Below are positions 1-11,198 of a stretch of 64,000 nt of DNA, piece after piece. A program made the position numbers and the translations under genes. Within the stretch, counting starts at the first letter, position 1. Each line of letters starts with the position of its first letter. The notes beneath the pieces were generated by a model. That model saw only the letters and a list, made by a program, of their open reading frames with translations. It was not told where the DNA came from and searched no databases. The stretch lies in the NCBI RefSeq assembly GCF_018687815.1, contig NZ_CP061306.1, positions 1,364,001-1,428,000 of the forward strand, in the 5' to 3' direction. This DNA is from Polynucleobacter sp. JS-JIR-II-b4 (GTDB taxonomy: Bacteria > Pseudomonadota > Gammaproteobacteria > Burkholderiales > Burkholderiaceae).

Positions 1-1
1 T

Positions 2-1393
2 AACTACTACACCACAGATAGCCCTGAGAATGAGAAGTTAGCACAAAGTATTTATCTCAAGCTGCGTGATGCCGGCTTGATTGAAAAGCGTGCGATTGAG
101 CAAGCTTACGATCCTGTTAAAGAAATGTTCTTACCGGATCGCTTCATCAAAGGCGAGTGCCCTAAGTGTGGCGCTAAAGATCAGTATGGCGATAATTGTG
201 AAAAGTGTGGCGCCACCTACTCACCAACAGATTTAAAAAATCCTTTCTCGGTAGTCAGCGGTGCAACACCTATCAAAAAGATTTCTGATCACTACTTTTT
301 TAAGTTGTCTGATCCACGTTGCGAAGAGTTTTTACGCGACTGGACCCAAGTTAAAACACCGTTGCAGCCAGAAGCTCGCAATAAGATGAAAGAATGGGTT
401 GGCCAGCCCGGCGAAAGCAAGCTGGGCGACTGGGATATCTCTCGCGATGCCCCATATTTCGGGTTTGAGATCCCTGATGCGCCAGGCAAGTACTTCTATG
501 TGTGGCTTGATGCCCCAATTGGCTACTACGCTAGCTTCCTCAACTATTGCCAAGCTAAAGGCCTTAATTTTGATGAATGGGTCAAGCCAGATACCACTAC
601 CGAGCAATACCATTTCATCGGTAAAGATATTCTGTATTTCCATACTTTGTTTTGGCCTGCTACTTTGAAGTTTGCTGGCTATCGCACACCAACTAACGTA
701 TTTGCTCATGGCTTCTTAACCGTAGATGGCGAGAAGATGAGTAAGTCACGCGGCACTTTAATTTCTGCAAACAGCGTGATTGAGTGTGGCTTTAATCCTG
801 AGTGGTTCCGCTATTACTTTGCGACTAAGCTTAATGACAGCATGGAAGATTTAGATTTAAATCTTCAAGACTTTGTTGCGCGCGTGAATAGCGACTTACT
901 CGGTAAGTACATCAATATTGCGAGTCGTAGCGCAGGCTTCTTAGTGAAGCGATTTGGTGGCGTAGTTTCTGATGAAGCAATGAGTAATCCATTGCTCAAA
1001 GAAATTGCTGCTGCTAGCGAAAAAATAGCTGAACTCTATGAGGGACGCGAATATGCAAAAGCATTGCGTACCGTGATGGAGTTGGCTGACAAAGTTAACG
1101 GCTTTGTCGATGAGAACAAGCCATGGGAAATCGCTAAAGATCCAGAACGTGAAGCGGATTTGCAGCGGGTTTGCAGCATTACGCTGGAAGCATTCCGGAT
1201 GATGAGTCTGTACCTCAAGCCAGTGATTCCTCAAGTTGCAGCTGGCGTTGAAGAATTCTTCTCCTTGCCACCCCTCTCCTGGGAAGATATCAATACACCG
1301 CTCTCCAGCAAGAACCCTATCAAGCCCTATAAACACCTCATGACCCGGGTCGAAGCCCCTCAAATTGAGGCTTTGCTGGCTGCAAACTTGTAA
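2..1393 (+). CDS. metG: Methionyl-tRNA synthetase, 3' part (5' end outside window)
   Basis: Charges tRNA-Met with methionine in the cytoplasm. The frame is open from the window edge, so the N-terminal HIGH region is missing. Visible are a four-cysteine zinc knuckle (CPKCG then CEKCG, about 158-210), the class I motif KMSKS at 734-748, and the helical anticodon-binding domain after it. The protein stops directly after that domain (ending ALLAANL). Many bacterial MetRS carry a further C-terminal tRNA-binding/dimerisation domain of about 100 residues; here it is absent, and none is readable downstream. The identification is secure; the lack of the appendix is seen directly. Confidence 0.97.
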   Translation, partial: NYYTTDSPENEKLAQSIYLKLRDAGLIEKRAIEQAYDPVKEMFLPDRFIKGECPKCGAKDQYGDNCEKCGATYSPTDLKNPFSVVSGATPIKKISDHYFFKLSDPRCEEFLRDWTQVKTPLQPEARNKMKEWVGQPGESKLGDWDISRDAPYFGFEIPDAPGKYFYVWLDAPIGYYASFLNYCQAKGLNFDEWVKPDTTTEQYHFIGKDILYFHTLFWPATLKFAGYRTPTNVFAHGFLTVDGEKMSKSRGTLISANSVIECGFNPEWFRYYFATKLNDSMEDLDLNLQDFVARVNSDLLGKYINIASRSAGFLVKRFGGVVSDEAMSNPLLKEIAAASEKIAELYEGREYAKALRTVMELADKVNGFVDENKPWEIAKDPEREADLQRVCSITLEAFRMMSLYLKPVIPQVAAGVEEFFSLPPLSWEDINTPLSSKNPIKPYKHLMTRVEAPQIEALLAANL

Positions 1394-1413
1394 AAATAGC
1401 CCTAAAAAGCACC

Positions 1414-1419
1414 TATAAT
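1414..1419 (+). promoter_or_regulatory. Candidate -10 box for DUF3460-scpA-panC
   Basis: A perfect TATAAT lies in the 103-base gap between metG and the small DUF3460 gene. The best upstream match to a -35 box overlaps the end of metG with a spacer of about 20 bases, longer than the usual 17. The position suits a promoter for the three overlapping genes downstream, but this is inference. Confidence 0.4.
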
Positions 1420-1496
1420 GGCGGTTGTAGTCCCTAGATAACTTTTCGAATTAATTTCATAAGTTATTGAATTTATTGAGTATTTTAGGAAATGCC

Positions 1497-1677
1497 ATGG
1501 CAAGATATCAATCTGAAATCACCCAGTTCTTAACTGAACTCAAAACTGAGCATCCAAACCTCGAAGCTGAACAGCAGGCTGGTCGCGCCCTCCTTTGGGA
1601 CAAAGAGCCATTAAGCGTTGAAGATCAGCGTCGCGCCAAAGAGGCGAAACTCAAGCAACGCGCCTACGTGTACTCGA

Positions 1678-1685
<8 letters not shown>
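1497..1685 (+). CDS. DUF3460 family small protein
   Basis: A 62-residue charged protein that I recognise as the DUF3460 family of Burkholderiaceae, function unknown. The ATG at 1497 is chosen because a TTTAGGAAA ribosome site lies just upstream; a longer version from a TTG at 1467 adds ten unrelated residues. The protein begins MARYQSEITQFL and is rich in Glu, Gln and Lys, with no membrane segment or signal peptide. Its stop overlaps the start of scpA (ATGACTAA), so the two are probably translationally coupled. That link to a chromosome-condensation gene is the only functional hint. Confidence 0.8.
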
Positions 1686-3401
<1,716 letters not shown>

Positions 3402-3426
3402 GTGTTGGGGTCGGTCAAAACATTGA

Positions 3427-3915
3427 TCAAGCCCTCGTAAGGGTCTCAATAGCCTTGATGTTATCTGCAGAGTGGCCAAGCTCTCTTAACAAGATCTCCC
3501 GCTGACCAATTTCAAAATCCGCAAACTCAAATCCGGGTGCTACAGCACAACTCACTAAACAAAACGAGTTTTGATGTATGGGTTTGGCAGCAAACCAAGT
3601 ATTGGCTGAAATAGTGGCTTGCAAGCATTTCGAATCCAGTCCCAATTGAATGGTTTGCAGCTCTTTATTCTTATCAAAGAAATAGATACTGACATCGCAA
3701 CCACTATGAAAGTACCAAGTCTCATCTGATTTAATCCGATGCCATGATGAGAAGTCGCCGCCTGATAGCAGATAATAAATACTGGTGTAGGCACTCTTTA
3801 GTCCTGCGCCTTCAGCACTAACCATAGTTGGCGAACGATACATTTCTCGATAAAAGCCACCCTCAGGATGCGGAAGAAGCTTGAGATCAGCAACGAGAGA
3901 ATTCACTATTTGCAT
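3427..3915 (-). CDS. Cupin family protein (DUF985 type)
   Basis: A 162-residue protein beginning with the LPHPEGGFYREMYRS segment typical of the DUF985/cupin-5 family, small beta-barrel proteins related to yeast YML079w. Later segments SSWHRIKSDETWYFHSG and TWFAAKP fit the cupin motifs, with possible metal ligands H and E in the former. No enzymatic role is established for the family; a sugar- or small-molecule-binding role is often suggested. It lies six bases after the amino-acid permease stop on the same strand and is probably co-transcribed with it. Confidence 0.75.
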   Translation of the reverse strand: MQIVNSLVADLKLLPHPEGGFYREMYRSPTMVSAEGAGLKSAYTSIYYLLSGGDFSSWHRIKSDETWYFHSGCDVSIYFFDKNKELQTIQLGLDSKCLQATISANTWFAAKPIHQNSFCLVSCAVAPGFEFADFEIGQREILLRELGHSADNIKAIETLTRA

Positions 3916-3921
3916 ATGCCC

Positions 3922-5361
3922 CTATCGAGCTCTATATATTTCTGCAGCAGCATTTTGTTCAATGACTTTTTTCTTAAACGCTGCGATCAATGCTTTCTGA
4001 TTCAGGCTTCTACGAGTCTTAAACCAGTAGAAGAATCCAAGCACCACAAACCATAATGGCAGAAAGTACAGCGCAATGCGTGTGTTCTCATTTAGGCCTA
4101 GAGCGTAGATGACAATAGCAAAAAATACAAATGCAACATAAATCATCGTTTTACCCAGAGGAGTCTTAAACTTCGACTCATCATGAACCTGAGGTAAACG
4201 CTTGCGATATGCGAGATAGGCAAACAAAATCATTGACCAAATATAAATAAAGAGGATGGCTGTTACGCTGCCAACCAATTCAAATGCACTCATCATGGAC
4301 TGTGTGGTTGTGAGTATGAGGGATGCCGATAGCACAAGGCCAGTTCCAAAAAAGATACCGCCAGTAGGAATCTTATGGGAAGATAACTTTCCAAAGATGG
4401 ATGGCGCATGATGATTCTTTGCCAAGCCATATACCATGCGTGATGTAGCGTAGATGCCGCTATTGCTCGATGAGGTAGCCGAACTAATCACCACTCCATT
4501 AATCAAGGATGCAGCACTTACCATTCCCACAAGAGAAAACATGCCAACAAAAGGACTCTCATCGGGAGAAATATCGACCCAAGGAGTCACCATCATTAAA
4601 ACCATGACAGTGCCAATATAGAAAATCATGATGCGGAATGGAATTTTATGAATCGCATCAGGCAGCATTCGCTCTGGATCCTTTGTTTCTGCCATCATGG
4701 TGCCAATGATTTCCATGCCAGCAAATGCGAAGATGGCGCTCTGTAGACCTCCCAGCAAGCCCGAGACCCCATTAGGAAACAATCCTCCGTAGAACCATAG
4801 GTTACTAATATGAGCGGTAACCCCACTCGGAGAAACAAAGCCGGTAATACATAAGTAAATCCCGAGAGCAATCAGACTAACAATAGCGATCACTTTGATA
4901 ATAGCCAACCAAAACTCGAGCTCCCCGAATGCCTTAACACTGAGGATATTTAAGGCGAGCAATAAAAGGACAAGCGTAAGTGCCGATATCCAAGGGGGTA
5001 AATTAGGCCACCAGAAAGCAATATAGCCAGTAATAGCAATAATCTCAGCAATCGCAGCGACGATCCAAGCAAACCAATACGTCCAGCCCATAAAGAAGCC
5101 TGCTGACGGCCCCAGTAAGTCTTCTGAAAAATCAACAAAGGATTTGTAATTGAGGTTAGATAGGAGCAACTCTCCCATAGCTCGCATCACAAAATATAAG
5201 ATGCAGCCAATGACGGCATAAATCAAAATGATGCTGGGGCCAGCAATCGATATGGTCTTTCCAGAGCCCATGAATAAGCCGGTGCCAATACAGCCGCCGA
5301 TGGCGATCATTTCGATTTGGCGCTGACCTAAACCGCGCTCTAATTTATGATTACTTTCCAT
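3922..5361 (-). CDS. APC-family amino-acid permease (CycA/AnsP-like)
   Basis: An inner-membrane, proton-coupled amino-acid importer of 479 residues. The sequence begins with the family signature GLGQRQIEMIAIGGCIGTGLF and shows about twelve hydrophobic segments, including GWTYWFAWIVAAIAEI. The closest remembered relatives are CycA (D-serine, D-alanine, glycine) and similar amino-acid/polyamine/organocation permeases; substrate cannot be decided from sequence alone. It follows a complete amino-acid ABC importer on the same strand with a 47-base gap holding a tandem palindrome, so the block may use two uptake systems for related substrates. Confidence 0.87.
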   Translation of the reverse strand: MESNHKLERGLGQRQIEMIAIGGCIGTGLFMGSGKTISIAGPSIILIYAVIGCILYFVMRAMGELLLSNLNYKSFVDFSEDLLGPSAGFFMGWTYWFAWIVAAIAEIIAITGYIAFWWPNLPPWISALTLVLLLLALNILSVKAFGELEFWLAIIKVIAIVSLIALGIYLCITGFVSPSGVTAHISNLWFYGGLFPNGVSGLLGGLQSAIFAFAGMEIIGTMMAETKDPERMLPDAIHKIPFRIMIFYIGTVMVLMMVTPWVDISPDESPFVGMFSLVGMVSAASLINGVVISSATSSSNSGIYATSRMVYGLAKNHHAPSIFGKLSSHKIPTGGIFFGTGLVLSASLILTTTQSMMSAFELVGSVTAILFIYIWSMILFAYLAYRKRLPQVHDESKFKTPLGKTMIYVAFVFFAIVIYALGLNENTRIALYFLPLWFVVLGFFYWFKTRRSLNQKALIAAFKKKVIEQNAAAEIYRAR

Positions 5362-5392
5362 ACAAATCCAATTTCTGATGAAACAAATTTAA

Positions 5393-5412
5393 CTGAATTC
5401 AGCTGAATTCAG
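5393..5412. repeat. Tandem palindrome, two copies of CTGAATTCAG
   Basis: Two head-to-tail copies of the ten-base palindrome CTGAATTCAG make a perfect 20-base palindrome. It covers the stop codon of the upstream ABC permease gene and lies about 30 bases before the permease start, on the 5' side of that gene. It could be an operator, a processing hairpin or chance; it carries no T-run, so it is not a classical terminator. Confidence 0.6.
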
Positions 5413-6080
5413 CTAATCGGTATTAGCACCCGCCGCTCAATCCTTCTAGCAACTAAGACAATCACGGAAACCAAGAGTAAATATACTAAAGCGGTGAGCA
5501 AGTAGGCTTTGAAGAACTGAAAATTAGTAGAGGCTAACTCTTGCATACGGGCAAAGAACTCGGTGTACTGAATTAAAAACGTAATCGAGCTGTCTTTAAG
5601 GTTGCCTATCACTTGGTTAGTTAATGCTGGCACCGAAGTACGTAACACTTGCGGCAGAGTAATCAGGCGAAATACCTGTGACGGCTTAAAGCCTTGTGCC
5701 CTAGCAGCTTCTAACTGAGTCTTATCCAGGCCATTAAATGCCGTCTTTAGATATGCAGCGTTGTAAGCAGCCACATTTAAGGTAAATCCGATCACTGCCA
5801 CTGTAAATGGATTGAGTCGGACTCCCCACTGAGGAAGCCCGTAATACATTAAGAACAAAAGCACGATTAAAGGCATGCCAATAAAAAAGGAAATGTAACC
5901 ATTAATGGCATTGCGGATGAAGACATTCCTACTGAGCGTCAGATAGAAGACAAAAACGCCCAATAAAAATCCCGTAATACTAATAACAACTGCTAATTGG
6001 AGAGTATTTGAGAGACCGGCCAATATAAGTGGCATCTGCTCGATGAAATCGCGTTCAAAACCGCTCCAAGATCCCGTCAT
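5409..6080 (-). CDS. Polar amino-acid ABC transporter, permease
   Basis: Inner-membrane channel subunit of a His/Glu/Gln-type ABC importer, 223 residues. It has the family start GLSNTLQLAVVISITGFLLG, about five membrane segments and the cytoplasmic EAARAQGFKPSQVFRLITLPQ loop (EAA motif) that contacts the ATPase. It lies two bases after the ATPase gene. A second permease gene precedes the ATPase, so the two probably form a heterodimer. The substrate is not predictable. Confidence 0.9.
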   Translation of the reverse strand: MTGSWSGFERDFIEQMPLILAGLSNTLQLAVVISITGFLLGVFVFYLTLSRNVFIRNAINGYISFFIGMPLIVLLFLMYYGLPQWGVRLNPFTVAVIGFTLNVAAYNAAYLKTAFNGLDKTQLEAARAQGFKPSQVFRLITLPQVLRTSVPALTNQVIGNLKDSSITFLIQYTEFFARMQELASTNFQFFKAYLLTALVYLLLVSVIVLVARRIERRVLIPIS

Positions 6081-6082
6081 GA

Positions 6083-6811
6083 CTACTCTCTCTTACCAAA
6101 AAAAGCTTGTAGTTCTGGATCGGAATGATTGTTGGCGAGAACATCGATGCGCTCGTCTGCACGAATGACACCCTTATCCAAAAATAGCACCCGATCTGAA
6201 ATGGCGCTTGCTAAACCCAAGTCATGAGTTACACAAATCATGGTGATTCCATTGTGGTGTAGGCGATTTATGAGATCTCCCACATCACGAGACATGATAG
6301 GATCCAGCGCTGAGGTTGGCTCATCAAGTAGCAATACGGCTGGGTCCATTGCTAAAGCTCGTGCAATAGCAACGCGCTGCTTTTGTCCGCCAGATAATTG
6401 AGCTGGGTACTTACTTTGATGGGATGTCATCTCAAATCGAGACAACTCATGTAAGGCCTTTTCATTGGCCTCTTTAAGCCCCATACCCTCTAATTTACGT
6501 AATGCTAATGTGACATTTTCTAAGACAGTGAGATGGCTATACAAAGCAAATTGCTGAAATACAAAACCAATCTGCTTGCGCAATTGCCGTACATCTACAT
6601 TGGGGCCCAGGATCTCATTGCCCTTGAATTGAATTGATCCGGACGTAGGTTCTACCAAGCGATTTAAGCACCTCAAGAGGGTTGATTTACCACTACCAGA
6701 TGAGCCCATCAGGACTTTCACTTCACCCTGCTGCAAGTCCAGGTTAATCCCCGAGAGTACTAACTGACCCTCAAATTCCTTGGTGAGGTCTCGAATGGAA
6801 ATTACCGTCAT
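6083..6811 (-). CDS. Polar amino-acid ABC transporter, ATP-binding protein
   Basis: Cytoplasmic ATPase that powers the neighbouring importer; 242 residues, the usual size of GlnQ/HisP-type proteins. Walker A GSSGSGKST, signature LSGGQKQRVAIARA, Walker B VLLLDEPTSALDP and the H-loop CVTHDLG are all intact. Its start overlaps the stop of the preceding permease gene by four bases, and it sits between the two permease genes instead of at the operon end, which is a less common order. Confidence 0.93.
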   Translation of the reverse strand: MTVISIRDLTKEFEGQLVLSGINLDLQQGEVKVLMGSSGSGKSTLLRCLNRLVEPTSGSIQFKGNEILGPNVDVRQLRKQIGFVFQQFALYSHLTVLENVTLALRKLEGMGLKEANEKALHELSRFEMTSHQSKYPAQLSGGQKQRVAIARALAMDPAVLLLDEPTSALDPIMSRDVGDLINRLHHNGITMICVTHDLGLASAISDRVLFLDKGVIRADERIDVLANNHSDPELQAFFGKRE

Positions 6812-7467
6812 ACAGCAGCTTCTTTCATGCCTGGGATCTCATAATGTTTTTGAATCAACTGAACACCGACTAATAAGATCCGATAAATCACAAAATAAAG
6901 GACTCCAACCATCAGATAAACATCAATTCCCTTCAGGGTATTGGCTGTCAATGTCATGGCCTCCTTAGTAATCTCTGGAATGCCAACGGTGTAAGCGAAA
7001 GGAGAGTATTTCAGAACGGAGGTAAATTCATTGACCATGCCAGGAATGGAAAAGCGTAGCATCTGCGGAATCTCAATATAACGAAGAACCTGGATGCGAC
7101 TCATACCCATTGCCTGTGCAGCAACTATCTCGACTGGATCGACAGAATTAAATGCTCCGCGAAAGACTTCTGTGAGATAAGCGCCAGCTACTAAACCCAG
7201 ACTAAGGGCCATTGCCATTAAAGGCGGAGGTTTAATGCCAATTCCGGGAAGGCCAAAGTACACCAAGAATAAGAGAACAAGTACCGGAACACCCCTAAAG
7301 ACATAGGCATAGATATCGATGAGAAATGAAACACTGCTGATGGAGAGTCGATGCAAGCTCGAAAGCAGCAGACCGACGACAAGGCCGGTCATACTGCAAA
7401 CTAGTGTGACGATAACGGTGTAGACAACACCCTTACAGAGCTCTAGCAGAATATCTAAAAGACTCAT
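6808..7467 (-). CDS. Polar amino-acid ABC transporter, permease
   Basis: Second membrane subunit of the importer, 219 residues with about five hydrophobic segments. The segment YVFRGVPVLVLLFLVYFGLP and the EAA-type loop EIVAAQAMGMSRIQVLRYIEI are typical of the HisMQ family. It lies 20 bases downstream of the binding-protein gene and overlaps the ATPase gene start by four bases, so all four genes look like one operon reading leftwards. Confidence 0.9.
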   Translation of the reverse strand: MSLLDILLELCKGVVYTVIVTLVCSMTGLVVGLLLSSLHRLSISSVSFLIDIYAYVFRGVPVLVLLFLVYFGLPGIGIKPPPLMAMALSLGLVAGAYLTEVFRGAFNSVDPVEIVAAQAMGMSRIQVLRYIEIPQMLRFSIPGMVNEFTSVLKYSPFAYTVGIPEITKEAMTLTANTLKGIDVYLMVGVLYFVIYRILLVGVQLIQKHYEIPGMKEAAV

Positions 7468-7487
7468 GACGAACTTTTGCTAGAGGA

Positions 7488-8264
<777 letters not shown>

Positions 8265-8378
8265 TCAGAAGGCGGCAAATTCAGAAAATACAATAAACCA
8301 TAAACTTGTAATTTGCCCCAATAGGCATAGAGGAAATAATAGCTGAAAACTAGGAAGAAAATGTAAGTGTTTTGGGGA

Positions 8379-10088
8379 TCAGACGGGCACTACCGTTACC
8401 CGCTGCACCATCCCCAAATCTGAATACTGCAGCATCTGGCTATGCAAAATATAGGGCCCAACAAAATCCTTAAAGCGCATCCGGAACGTTACTGAGGTAG
8501 GCATCTCTGGGGTGCCCCCAGGTGGCAATGCGACTGTGTCACACCAATAGGGCTCAACTGGGCTACCGTTTACTTTGGTGACATACATCGGGTTGACATG
8601 GATGTGAAAAGAATGAGCAATGCTGTTGCAATTGAAAATAGTCCATTCTTCTACAGCGCCAAGAATCACATTCTGAGTAATGGAATTGGATCTCTGTAAT
8701 TGGAGATCGGCAGATTGAGTGCCAGGTGATTGCGTTAGCCCATCGCCCCCAACTATATTAAAAACAATACTGCGCTTTTTACCGCCGCATCTAGCAAACT
8801 CTTCGTTACTAATTGGTTCTAGAAAATCAGAAATCGGAAGAGGCGCGGCTGGCATCTTCTCAGCAATCAGTTTTTTAGGCTGCCTCTCCACGACAATAAT
8901 TTTTGCCAACACATCTCCAGGTAGCACTGCCTCCTGTTTACCTTGTGCAATTTTGACTGGCAGAGATCTTAGCAAGTAAGTGCCTGGCGCACCCGCTTTC
9001 ATAATCACTGAAGAACGATTGCCTGCCGCCAGCACGATGCCCCTGCCATCCTTTTCACGAGCATCGGGATAGTCTTGATAATCGGTGCTACCCCAGCCAT
9101 CCATGGTGTATTGATGCAAGACATGACTGTCTAAATTGAGATTGAGGCAATTAAACGTCTGAGTATTGATAAAACGCCATCTTTGCACCTCACCACTTTC
9201 CATCACAATCGTGGGTTGACGGACCCCATTAATTAATACTGGTTGTGCATCTATATATCCATTATTCGAATTATTAAGTCCATGACCTGTTGGATGATTG
9301 GCAATTTGTGCAAACTTTTCCAATGAGCCCTCTTTGACATCATAGTTTTCACTTGCTTTGCTATTGGCAAAATAGGGTGCCTGAAATAAAAAAATGAGCT
9401 CAGTCGCTTGCGCCATTTCTGGTAACTCATCTACAGGCCCCCTCACCATGATGGCACCCTGCATTAGGCTTGCTACTTGAATAGCGCTCGATCCATGGAA
9501 TTGAGGGTGGTAATAAAAAGGTCCGGCCGGATGATTGGCTGGTATGTCATACACATATTGCCGAGAGTCACCCTGAGGTACTACTCCGCCAGAATTGGAA
9601 TCTACAACATAGTCACCATACTCAGCAGACTTAGAGTCTGGGTAGACACCAGGGAACACATGAAGACCATGAGTATGCAAGTTTGTTGTGTTGGGCTTCA
9701 TATATAGAAGCGGATCATTGGGTGCAGCAGGTGGATTCAGAGGCAATTGATTAATCAGCCGAATTCTTAATTTATCGCCACCTTTAACGACTAAGGTTGG
9801 GCCAGCATAACTAGGCTGATTGTTGTTATAGCCATAGGCACGCAAAGACACCGGGTATTTATTTGCGGGATCCGCTCCAGATAACTGAGTATTCCAATAC
9901 GATACGGTCAGCGTTACATCCAATACACCATTTTCTGAAGCAAGCATCACTGGCTGCACAAAGGTTTGTCGAAGATCCTCTTTGCCACATCCACCCAAGC
10001 CAATGGGAAGCGCAATTCCAGAGGCTATGCCTATACCTAAGCGCAAGAACTCGCGTCGCTGGTTTACTAGTATTGGTTTATTTGCCAT
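8379..10088 (-). CDS. Multicopper-oxidase-like cupredoxin protein with degenerate copper sites
   Basis: A three-cupredoxin protein of 569 residues from the ATG at 10088; a TTG five codons upstream is possible. The N-terminus has a twin-arginine motif (RREFLRL, R11-R12) and a lipobox-like LGGC ending at C34, suggesting Tat export and possibly lipid anchoring. Copper motifs: HTH at 138-140 is intact; the second pair reads HPQ (194-196) instead of HxH; HSFHIH (492-497) is intact; the last motif, normally HCHxxxH with GM, reads HSQMLQYSDLGM (549-560). The type 1 cysteine and two or more histidines are therefore missing. FtsP/SufI is a known family member that lost copper binding and acts structurally. 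Enzymatic activity here is doubtful. It lies in a cluster with RCC1 and YHYH genes. Confidence 0.85.
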   Translation of the reverse strand: MANKPILVNQRREFLRLGIGIASGIALPIGLGGCGKEDLRQTFVQPVMLASENGVLDVTLTVSYWNTQLSGADPANKYPVSLRAYGYNNNQPSYAGPTLVVKGGDKLRIRLINQLPLNPPAAPNDPLLYMKPNTTNLHTHGLHVFPGVYPDSKSAEYGDYVVDSNSGGVVPQGDSRQYVYDIPANHPAGPFYYHPQFHGSSAIQVASLMQGAIMVRGPVDELPEMAQATELIFLFQAPYFANSKASENYDVKEGSLEKFAQIANHPTGHGLNNSNNGYIDAQPVLINGVRQPTIVMESGEVQRWRFINTQTFNCLNLNLDSHVLHQYTMDGWGSTDYQDYPDAREKDGRGIVLAAGNRSSVIMKAGAPGTYLLRSLPVKIAQGKQEAVLPGDVLAKIIVVERQPKKLIAEKMPAAPLPISDFLEPISNEEFARCGGKKRSIVFNIVGGDGLTQSPGTQSADLQLQRSNSITQNVILGAVEEWTIFNCNSIAHSFHIHVNPMYVTKVNGSPVEPYWCDTVALPPGGTPEMPTSVTFRMRFKDFVGPYILHSQMLQYSDLGMVQRVTVVPV

Positions 10089-10095
10089 GCTTGAC

Positions 10096-11178
10096 TCAAG
10101 CAATCGTCAAAAAAGGATTTGGGGTCAACTGTCTTAAGTCAGATTTACCTATTTGGTTAGAACCATTGTTACCCCAGCCCAATAAATGATTTTTTCCAAC
10201 TGCAATCGCGTGCATTTCTCCAGCTGCAATTGAGCGAATGCCTGATAGATTAGGGACCAAGGTAGGAATTGATCGCGACTGAAGATCGCCTAAGCCGAGT
10301 TGACCAAATCCATTCCAGCCCCACGCATAGACTTTTCCTGAAGAAGCTAGCGCAAGAGAAAAATGGGTGCCGGCTGCTACAGCAGCAATCTTTTCTGGGA
10401 AGGAAATCAACTTGGGGCTATCTATATATGGGCGGGAGCCGCCGCTAGACTGTCCAAAGTTATTACTACCCCAGCCGTATACCCTACCCTCAGCCGAAAC
10501 TGCAAGTACGTGCGTAGAGCCTACGGCGACACTCTTAATCTTGGCTGAGAGAGCTATAAGCTGGGGGGTTTCTGCGGTTCGGAGATGGCCAAGACCTAAT
10601 TGTCCCGCTGAATTATTACCCCATGCATAGACCCTATGATCGCTTGATAAGGCCAACATAAAGTTATCCCCTATTTGCACATCTTGTATAGGTGGCAGCT
10701 TGGGAATGATGGCGGGCAATGCATTGATTTGTGCGGTATTGCGTCCTAACGCGCCATCTACATTTAAACCCCAGGTATATAGGCTAGCTTGTGCATCTAT
10801 GGCGGCGAATATAAATTGGCCTGCAGCAAGCTTGCTGATATTTGTAATACCTTCAATTGCCGAGGGAGCTTCAGTAACCAACCCCTGATTACCAAGCTCA
10901 ATTTGAGAAAAACCCCAGATGAACGGCTTTTGCTTGGAGACCCCCAAGCTCAGTCCATAACCAGCGGCAATATCTGAATAATGCGCAGGCTTGCTCAGAT
11001 ACGCGGGCTTGCCGTCTGACCCTTTTAAGGCGCTACAAATATCGATATAGGGAGGTGCGTAGCGGCCACTTCCTGGGCCGCCCCAACCTAAGACCTCTCC
11101 AGACTTCAGCAGCGCTAAAGTCTGGTCCTTGCCGGCCGTGATTGCAGTGATCTCAAAAAGATCCGTAGGAATTCCCAT
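10096..11178 (-). CDS. RCC1-repeat beta-propeller protein
   Basis: A 360-residue protein made almost wholly of RCC1 repeats of about 50 residues. I count seven units, each with an LAL/LAV strand, then VYAWG-like and GQLGLG-like segments, which would close a full seven-bladed propeller. There is no signal peptide, and an in-frame TAG stands a few codons upstream of the ATG, so a missed secretion signal is unlikely. It lies 20 bases after the YHYH gene and 7 bases before the oxidase-like gene. RCC1 proteins bind chromatin and Ran in eukaryotes; bacterial members are poorly known, so no function is claimed. Confidence 0.85.
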   Translation of the reverse strand: MGIPTDLFEITAITAGKDQTLALLKSGEVLGWGGPGSGRYAPPYIDICSALKGSDGKPAYLSKPAHYSDIAAGYGLSLGVSKQKPFIWGFSQIELGNQGLVTEAPSAIEGITNISKLAAGQFIFAAIDAQASLYTWGLNVDGALGRNTAQINALPAIIPKLPPIQDVQIGDNFMLALSSDHRVYAWGNNSAGQLGLGHLRTAETPQLIALSAKIKSVAVGSTHVLAVSAEGRVYGWGSNNFGQSSGGSRPYIDSPKLISFPEKIAAVAAGTHFSLALASSGKVYAWGWNGFGQLGLGDLQSRSIPTLVPNLSGIRSIAAGEMHAIAVGKNHLLGWGNNGSNQIGKSDLRQLTPNPFLTIA

Positions 11179-11198
11179 GCAATCAGTCTAACAACTAT

